The position numbers and the translations under genes were made by a program. The notes beneath the pieces were generated by a model. The model had not been told where the DNA came from and ran no database searches. It saw nothing but the letters and a program-made list of their open reading frames with translations. 27,500 nt of DNA from Theodoxus fluviatilis (Eukaryota; Mollusca; Gastropoda; Cycloneritida; Neritidae), in the NCBI GenBank assembly GCA_034096865.1, contig JAWQFJ010025484.1:17501-45000 (forward strand), given 5' to 3'. Shown one piece after another: positions 21,024 through 27,500 of the stretch; within the stretch, counting starts at the first letter, position 1; each line of letters begins with the position of its first letter.

Positions 21024-21305
21024 TTGTTCTCTGTGAGGCCAACTTCGGAGGGGACACTTGTCTTCTGAGATCCACCACGATGCTCGCCACCTCGACGTTA
21101 TACGTGGTGGCAGACTTGAGACCGGTGACGTCATAGCTTCTTCGATTTGCTTCGACAGTGCGGTTGTCTGATACCACTCCCAGGGCGCGCCAGGTCACGT
21201 GGTATTCTGTGACGTAGTTAGAGTAGCTTGGTGAGTCCCATTGAACTCTGAAGCTGTCAACCGTCACGGATGACAAGGACAGATTCGGTGGTGTCGTGCC
21301 GTTCA
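21024..21305 (-). CDS. Fibronectin type III domain exon (first FN3)
   Basis: Internal exon of 282 nt coding one FN3 domain, the most upstream exon of the gene in this window. On the minus strand the acceptor is TTTTTCTCTTTGTTTACAG before 21305 and the donor is ACAA|GTAAGC after 21024. Both junctions are phase 1. Domain signs: start VNGTTPPNLSLSSV, strand B Trp23 (RVQWDSP), strand C Tyr35 and Trp39 (YHVTWRAL), and a full tyrosine corner TGLKSATTYNVEV with Leu63 and Tyr69. Sequons NGT, NLS and NRT (residues 2, 8, 48) fit a secreted or extracellular domain. An ATG lies just 5' of the acceptor in the intron and should not be taken as a start codon. Receptor tyrosine phosphatases, Tie-like receptor kinases and tenascin-type matrix proteins all use such exons. 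I cannot choose among them. Confidence 0.88.
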
Positions 21306-21451
21306 CTGTAAACAAAGAGAAAAACCGTACACAATGTCATAGACAAATTCGACGTTAAAAAGTGGTTTCAGGAGAAAGTGTGAAAGGAAGGGCACAACAT
21401 AGAGACGTGTGATGCCCCCAAGTCAGCTGGACCACCTTCCTGTGCGCTTTC
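21306..21451. other. Unique intron sequence upstream of first FN3 exon
   Basis: Holds the acceptor tract of the FN3 exon. No other feature seen. Confidence 0.55.
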
Positions 21452-21757
21452 GGGGGCCTGCTCCAGTAGCTCAGCCAGGGGCTTCCTCCAGTAGCTCAGC
21501 CAGGGGCCTCCTCCAGTAGCTCAGCCAGGGGCCTCCTCCAGTAGCTCAGCCAGGGGCCTCCTCCAGTAGCTCAGCCAGGGGCCTCCTCCAGTAGCTCAGC
21601 CAGGGGCCTCCTCCAGTAGCTCAGCCAGGGGCCTCCTCCAGTGGCTCAGCCAGGGGCCTCCTCCAGTAGCTCAGCCAGGGACCTGCTCCAGTAGCTCAGC
21701 CAGGGGCCTCCTTCAGTAGCTCAGCCAGGGGCCTCCTTCAGTGGCTCAGCCAGGGGC
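21452..21757. repeat. 25-bp minisatellite, about 12 units (inverted relative of 6909-7058)
   Basis: Tandem unit GGGGCCTCCTCCAGTAGCTC followed by AGCCA. Two units carry CCTGCTCC, a few have CAGTGGCTC, and the last have CCTTCAG. Reverse-complemented, the unit reads AGCTACTGGAGGAGGCCC and matches the 25-bp array at 6909-7058 at about 20 of 25 positions. 21455-21472 is a perfect 18-base complement of sequence in that array. It lies upstream of the first FN3 exon on the gene strand. Confidence 0.93.
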
Positions 21758-22103
21758 GGCCTCTAGCGGCCATCCTGGCCCCTGGAGACATCGGTCATCC
21801 CGACCGGACATTTCACCAGAAACGTGAAATAAGCAATCTGCTGTTTGGTGAAGACATTCATATTTCCACATCGGACCTGCGTCTGCAACCAACCAATATG
21901 GACGCAGCCTCCGATCCGCTCTACAGATTGCAAGTGATCAAAGAAAGTGTCGACGGAAAGAGGTCGAACAGCCAGTAAGCGTGCCGTTATACCATGCAAG
22001 TGCACCTGAGCTTTCTAACGCCATGGGAAAATAAATGACCCGTGTCTCTTCTTCTTTGTGACCTTTATGCAGCGTGACTCAAGCTGTCATGTCCCTGTCT
22101 CAA
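21758..22103. other. Unique sequence with an 80-codon minus-strand open frame
   Basis: About 345 bp of unique sequence. A minus-strand open frame (21763-22005) reads RIGGCVHIGWLQTQVRCGN and KCPVGMTDVSRG. An acceptor-like CTTGCAATCTGTAG before 21920 would be phase 1, like the real exons of this gene. I could not find a good phase-1 donor or a domain pattern, so I do not call an exon. An expressed-sequence match would change this. Confidence 0.35.
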
Positions 22104-25048
22104 CCATTATCCACCACCGCCACCACCACCACCACCACCACCACCAGCGCCACCACCACCACCACCACCACCACTGGCGCAACCACCACCACCACTACCA
22201 GCATCAGCACCACCATCAGGACCTCTACCGCCACCGCCACTACCGCCACCGCCACCACACCACCACAACCACCGCCACTGCCACCACCACCACCTCCACC
22301 GCCACCACCATCACCACCACCACCGCCACCACCACCACCACCACCACCACCACCACTCCACCACCACCGCCACCATCACCACCACCGTCATCATCACCAC
22401 CATCACCACCACCACCGCCACCACCATCACCACAACCACCACCACCACCACCACCACCACTCCACCACCACCGCCACCATCACCACCAGCACCACCATCA
22501 GCACCACGATCAGCACCACCATCAGCACCACGATCAGCACCACCACCACCTGCACCACCACCACCTACACCTGCACCACCACCACCTACACCTGCACCAC
22601 CACCACCTACACCTGCACCACCACCTACACCTGCACCACCACCACCTACACCTGCACCACCACCTACACCTGCACCACCACCACCTACACCTGCACCACC
22701 ACCTACACCTGCACCACCACCTACACCTGCACCACCACCACCTACACCTGCACCACCACCTACCTGCACCACCACCACCTACACCTGCACCACCACCCTA
22801 CACCACCACCACCTACCCTGCACCACCACCACCTACACCTGCACCACCACCTACACCTGCACCACCACCACCTACCCTGCACCACCACCACCTACACCTG
22901 CACCACCACCACCTACACCTGCACCACCACCACCTACACCTGCACCACCACCACCTACCACCTGCACCACCACCACCTACCAATGCACCACCACCTACCC
23001 TGCACCACCACCACCTACCACCTGACCCGCACTACCACCACTACCACCACTACCACTTGTACCCGCACTACCACCACTACCACCACCTACACTGCACCAC
23101 CACTACCACCTGCACCCACACTACCACCACTACCACTTGTACCCGCACTACCACCACTACCACCACTATCACTTGTACCCACACTACCACCACTACCACT
23201 TGTACCCACACTACCACCACTACCACTTGTACCCGCACTACCACCACTACCACCACTATCACTTGCACCACCACTACCACTTGCACCCACACTACCACCA
23301 CTACCACTTGTACCCGCACTACCACCACTACCACCACTATCACTTGCACCTCCACTACCACTTGTACCCACACTACCACCACTACCACTTGTACCCGCAC
23401 TACCACCACTACCACCACTATCACTTGCACCACCACTACCACTTGCACCCACACTACCAGCACTACCACCACTACCACTTGTACCCACACTACCACCACT
23501 ACCACCACTACCATTTCCACAGCCACTACCACCACTATCACTTGCACCACCACCACCGCCATTACAACCACTACCACTTGCACCACCACTATCACCACTA
23601 CCACCACTACTACTTGCACCTCCACTACCATCACTACCACTTGCACCCACACTACCACCGCTACTAATTGCACCACCACCACCACCATTACCACCACTAC
23701 CACTTGCACCCACACTACCACCACTACCACCACTACTTCTTGCACCACCACTATCACCAATACCATCACTACCACTTGCACCACCACCACCTCCATTACC
23801 ACCACTACCACTTGCGCCACCACTACCACCACTACCACTTGCACCCACACTACCACCACTACCACAACTCACACTACCACCACTACTACTTGCACCCACA
23901 CTACCACCACTACCACTTGCACCCACACTACCACCACTACCACCACTACCACATGCACCCACACTACCACCACTACCACTTGCACCCACACTACCACCGC
24001 TACTAATTGCACCACCACCACCACCATTACCACCACTACCACTTGCACCCACACTACCACCACTACCACCACTACTTCTTGCACCACCACTATCACCAAT
24101 ACCATCACTACCACTTGCACCACCACCACCTCCATTACCACCACTACCACTTGCGCCACCACTACCACCACTACCACTTGCACCCACACTACCACCACTA
24201 CCACTTGAACTCACACTACCACCACTACTACTTGCACCCACACTACCACCACTACCACTTGCACCCACACTACCACCACTACCACCACTACCACATGCAC
24301 CCACACTACCACCACTACCACCACTACCATTAGCACCACCACTACCACTTGCATCACCACCACCACCATTACCACCACTGCCACTTGCACCACCACTATC
24401 CCACTACCATCACTACTACTCTACTTGCACCACTACTACCATCACTACCACTTGCACCCACACTACCACCACTACCACTTGCACCACCACTACTACCACT
24501 ACCACTTGCACGCACACTACCACCACTACCACTTGCTCCACCACTACTACCACTACCACACTTTCACCACTTCCACTTGCACCCACACTACCACTGCTAC
24601 CACACACCCACAACTAACACCACTTCCACTTGCACCCACACTACCATTGCTACCACACACCCACTACTACCATCACTTCCACTTGCATCAACTCAACCAC
24701 CACTACCACTACTACCACCACTACCACTTGCACCGACACTACCACCACTGCCACACGACCACCACCGCCACTTGCACCCACACTTCCACCACTCCCACTT
24801 GCATCGACTCAACCACCAATACCACACGACCACACTACCACCACTACCACACGACAACACTACCACCACTTCCACTTGCACCGACACTACAGCCACTACC
24901 AAATGACCGCCACTACCACCACTACCACTTGCATCGCTACTACCACCACTACCACTTGCATCGCCACTACCACCACTACCACCACTACCACACGACCACC
25001 ACTACCAAATGACCAGCACTACCACTTGCACCACCACCACCACACTAA
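22104..25048. repeat. CCA-based microsatellite and low-complexity tract, 2.9 kb
   Basis: Nearly G-free plus strand in three zones: mostly (CCA)n with CCG interruptions (22104-22545); a CCACCTACACCTGCACCA pattern (22545-23030); then CTACCACCACTACCACTTGC with GCACCCACA words (23030-25048), decaying to the right. Within the third zone a block of about 339 bp is tandemly duplicated. Poly-His, poly-Thr and poly-Pro frames on plus and Val/Gly/Ser frames on minus are products of composition. The gene's sense strand here is (GGT)n-like and G-rich. Confidence 0.96.
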
Positions 25049-25097
25049 AACATTACGTCAGGCGTCAGACAAAGGGCATGCCGTGGGTTGGGAATGA
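25049..25097. other. Unique spacer
   Basis: Short junction between the CCA tract and the 21-bp array. Nothing recognised. Confidence 0.5.
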
Positions 25098-26508
25098 AAG
25101 GACACGGATGACGCATCATAGGGCACGGATGACGCATCAAAGGACACGGATGACGCATCAAAGGACACGGATGACGCATCAAAGGACACGGATGACGCAT
25201 CACAGGACACAGATGACGCATCACAGGACACAGATGACGCATCTAAAGACACGGATGATGTATCACATAAGACGCATGACAAGACACGGGTGACGCATGA
25301 CAAGACACGGGTGACGCATGACAAGGCAGGGGTGACGCATAACAAGGCAGGGGTGACGCATCAAAAGACACATACAAAGCATGACAAGACACGGGTGACG
25401 CATGACAAGACACGGGTGACGCATGAAAAGACACGAGTGACGCATAACAAGACACGGGTGACGCATGACAAGACACGAGTGACGCATGACAAGATACGAG
25501 TGACGCATCAAAGGACACATAAGACGCATGACAAGACACGGGTGACGCATGACAAGACACGGGTGACGCATTAAAGGACACGGATGACGCATGCCAAGAC
25601 ACGGATGACGCATGACAAGACACGAGTGACGCATTACAAGACACGAGTGACGCATGACAAGACACGAGTGACGCATTACAAGACACGAGTGACGCATGAC
25701 AAGACACGAGTGACGCATTACAAGACACGAGTGACGCATGACAAGACACGAGTGACGCATGACAAGACACGAGTGACGCATTACAAGACACGAGTGACGC
25801 ATGACAAGACACGAGTGACGCATGACAAGACACGGATGACGCATGACAAGACACGAGTGACGCATCAAAGGACACGGATGACGCATGCCAAGACACGGGT
25901 GACGCATGACAAGGCACGGGTGACGCATTAAAGGACACGGATGACGCATGCCAAGACACGGGTGACGCATGACAAGGCACGGGTGACGCATTAAAGGACA
26001 CGGATGACGCATGCCAAGACACGGGTGACGCATGACAAGGCACGGGTGACGCATTAAAGGACACGGGTGACGCATGACAAGACACGAGTGACGCATGACA
26101 AGATACGAGTGACGCATGACAAGATACGAGTGACGCATCAAAGGACACATAAGACGCATGACAAGACACGGGTGACGCATGACAAGACACGGGTGACGCA
26201 TGACAAGACACGAGTGACGCATCAAAGGACACATATAAAGCATGACAAGACACGGGTGACGCATTAAAGGACACGGATGACGCATGACAAGACACGGGTG
26301 ACGCATGACAAGACACGGGTGACGCATGACAAGATACGAGTGACGCATCAAAGGACACATAAGACGCATGACAAGACACGGGTGACGCATGACAAGACAC
26401 GGGTGACGCATGACAAGATACGAGTGACGCATCAAAGGACACATAAGACGCATGACAAGACACGGGTGACGCATGACAATACATGGGTGACGCCTCAAAG
26501 GACACGGA
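25098..26508. repeat. 21-bp minisatellite, left part, about 67 units
   Basis: Tandem unit of the type GACGCATGACAAGACACGAG+T, with TCAAAGGACACGGA and TTAAAGGACACGG variants. Higher-order patterns are clear: 63-bp trimers with CATTAAAGG at about 25926, 25989 and 26052; 42-bp dimers alternating GCATGACAAG and GCATTACAAG at 25605-25805; and blocks with ACACATAAGACGCATGAC at 25514, 26145, 26356 and 26440. Each unit carries TGACGCAT or a close form. The unit is 7 codons, so frames stay open on both strands (MRHPCLV, MTHDKTRV) without coding evidence. Confidence 0.96.
26497..26508. repeat. Left target-site duplication of SINE
   Basis: AAAGGACACGGA ends the left array. AAAGGACATGGA restarts the array after the SINE at 27076-27087 (11 of 12 identical). 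The copies fit a target-site duplication, but since this word also belongs to the repeat unit, the evidence is weaker than in unique DNA. Confidence 0.55.
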
Positions 26509-27013
26509 GGTGAAGTGGTCGAGTGGTTAGCGCGCTGGACCTACAGCCGCTTGCGGCCAGTGGGTGCGGCGTTCAAAGCTGCGCGGTCCCCAGAATTGCA
26601 TCCTTGAGCAAGATGCTTAACTCCCATTGCTTCTCCCCACCCAGGAGTGAAACCGGGTACCAAATGGCCCTCTTTAGGGCTACCAAACGGCCCTCCTCAG
26701 GGCCTCTCCCCAGGTCCTTCGGATGAGACCTTAATAAACCGAGGTCTAGTGTGTGATACGCATTCACAACATCAAAATCACGCGCTATAAAGATCCTGAC
26801 GCTCATGTCCTCGACGGGTGGGTGTCGGCCACAGTAAAAACACCCAGCACGCACAATTTCTCCTTTGTGGAAAACAGTGTGCCAGCGCCCTTGGCAGCAG
26901 GACACTGGTCTCATTGACTTGAGACACTACACACTGAGAGGCAGCCTCGACATCGGCTGAAGCGCTTTGAGTCTCACTGAGTGGGAGTATCGCGCGGTAT
27001 AAGAGTGATTTAT

Positions 27014-27074
<61 letters not shown>

Positions 27075-27075
27075 G
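26509..27075 (+). mobile_element. tRNA-derived SINE with (TA)n tail
   Basis: A single non-repetitive block splits the 21-bp array. Its head holds a pol III A box, TGGTCGAGTGG (26516-26526), which fits TRGYNNARNNG. A B box, GTTCAAAGC (26571-26579), fits GWTCRANNC. Their spacing of 55 bp, with a GTCGAGTGGTTAGCGCGC stretch, resembles Ser/Leu-type tRNAs. A central domain (CCTTGAGCAAGATGCTTAAC, ATTGCTTCTCCCCACCC) is of the kind shared among animal SINE families with conserved cores. I cannot assign Nin-DC, V-core or another without a search. The 3' part holds AAGCGCTTTGAGTCTCACTG and ATCGCGCGGTATAAGAGTGA, ending in a TA microsatellite. Open frames inside it are spurious. The element is non-autonomous and would need a partner LINE. 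Confidence 0.85.
27009..27074. repeat. (TA)n microsatellite, SINE tail
   Basis: About 66 bp of TA dinucleotides with one AA interruption near 27023, directly after the SINE 3' end. Tails made of short repeats are usual for SINEs copied by LINEs that recognise the 3' end. Confidence 0.9.
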
Positions 27076-27500
27076 AAAGGACATGGATGACGCATCAAAG
27101 GTCTTGGATAACGCATCAAATGACACGGATGACGCATCAAATGACACAGATGACGCATCAAATGACACAGATGACGCATCAAATGACACAGATGACGCAT
27201 CAAATGACACAGATGACGCATCAAATGACACGGATGACGCATCAAATGACACGGATGACGCATCAAATGACACGGATGACGCATCAAATGACACGGATGA
27301 CGCATCAAATGACACGGATGACGCATCAAATGACACGGATGACGCATCAAATGACACAGATAACGCATCAAATGACACGGATGACGCATCAAATGACACG
27401 GATAACGCATCAAAGCACACGGATGACGCATCAAATGACACGGATAACGCATCAAAGGACACGATATGACGCATCAAAGGACACGGATGACGCATCAAAG
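27076..27500. repeat. 21-bp minisatellite, right part, about 20 units, open at window end
   Basis: Continuation of the array at 25098-26508 beyond the SINE. The unit is GATGACGCATCAAATGACAC+G. AAATGACAC units dominate here but are absent from the left part, whose first units carry AAAGGACAC. The two sides seem to have been homogenised separately. The array runs off the right edge. Confidence 0.95.

Noticed and set aside
21313..21315. ATG as start codon of a protein beginning at the first FN3 exon
   Set aside because: It lies upstream of a strong acceptor within the polypyrimidine region; the exon is internal with a split first codon.
22058..24617. Poly-His, poly-Thr and poly-Pro frames of 700-850 codons in the CCA tract
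   Set aside because: Direct result of CCA/CAC/ACC triplets read in three frames. The tract is antisense to the gene and shows no constraint on reading frame.
25243..26505. Open frames of about 400 codons in the 21-bp array (MRHPCLV repeats)
   Set aside because: The unit is exactly 7 codons and has no stop in these frames. Two frames on the same strand are open over the same stretch.
26509..26600. Functional tRNA gene
   Set aside because: A and B boxes are present, but the acceptor arms do not pair convincingly and the sequence continues into a SINE core and tail.
26573..26914. 113-codon minus-strand open frame
   Set aside because: It lies inside the SINE and has no domain or splice context; it is an accidental frame.

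Overview
This window looks like metazoan nuclear DNA, probably a marine invertebrate. A mollusc or other lophotrochozoan is my guess, from the tRNA-derived SINE and the minisatellite-rich introns; the sequence does not settle the species. There are no bacterial-style operons, and most long open frames are by-products of tandem repeats whose unit length is a multiple of 3 or which lack stop codons.

The only convincing gene runs on the minus strand, so its 5' side is at high coordinates. I find four internal exons: FN3 (21024-21305), EGF-like (13856-13981), FN3 (7855-8142) and FN3 (3593-3874). Each has a pyrimidine-rich acceptor and a GT donor. All four are symmetric phase 1-1, and they join into one open frame of 978 nt. 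They encode part of the extracellular region of a modular adhesion or receptor-type protein with several N-glycosylation sequons. No catalytic domain, signal peptide, membrane segment, promoter or poly(A) end lies in the window, so the family (receptor tyrosine phosphatase, Tie-like kinase, tenascin-like or other) stays open.

By my estimate about 84 percent of the window is tandem or simple repeat plus SINE, filling the introns. Left to right: a 57/62-bp array (1-3525); FN3 exon; a 41-bp array (4310-6882) next to a short 25-bp array (6909-7058); FN3 exon; a 33-bp array (8724-11820); a 28-bp array (12075-13614); a 15-bp array (13663-13858) overlapping the EGF exon's splice donor; EGF exon; a 40-bp satellite (14162-18560); a G-rich tract (18649-18993); a 33-bp array (19122-19682); a 44-bp array (19809-20907); FN3 exon; a second 25-bp array (21452-21757); a 2.9-kb CCA/CTACCA tract (22104-25048); and a 21-bp array (25098-27500, running off the window) split by a SINE at 26509-27075.

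The most interesting points are these. The 15-bp array consists of tandem copies of the EGF exon's own 5' splice junction, giving 13 identical CAG|GTGAGC donors in a row. Two homologous 25-bp arrays lie in opposite orientation on either side of three symmetric exons. The SINE appears to have inserted into an existing 21-bp minisatellite, with a 12-bp target-site duplication.
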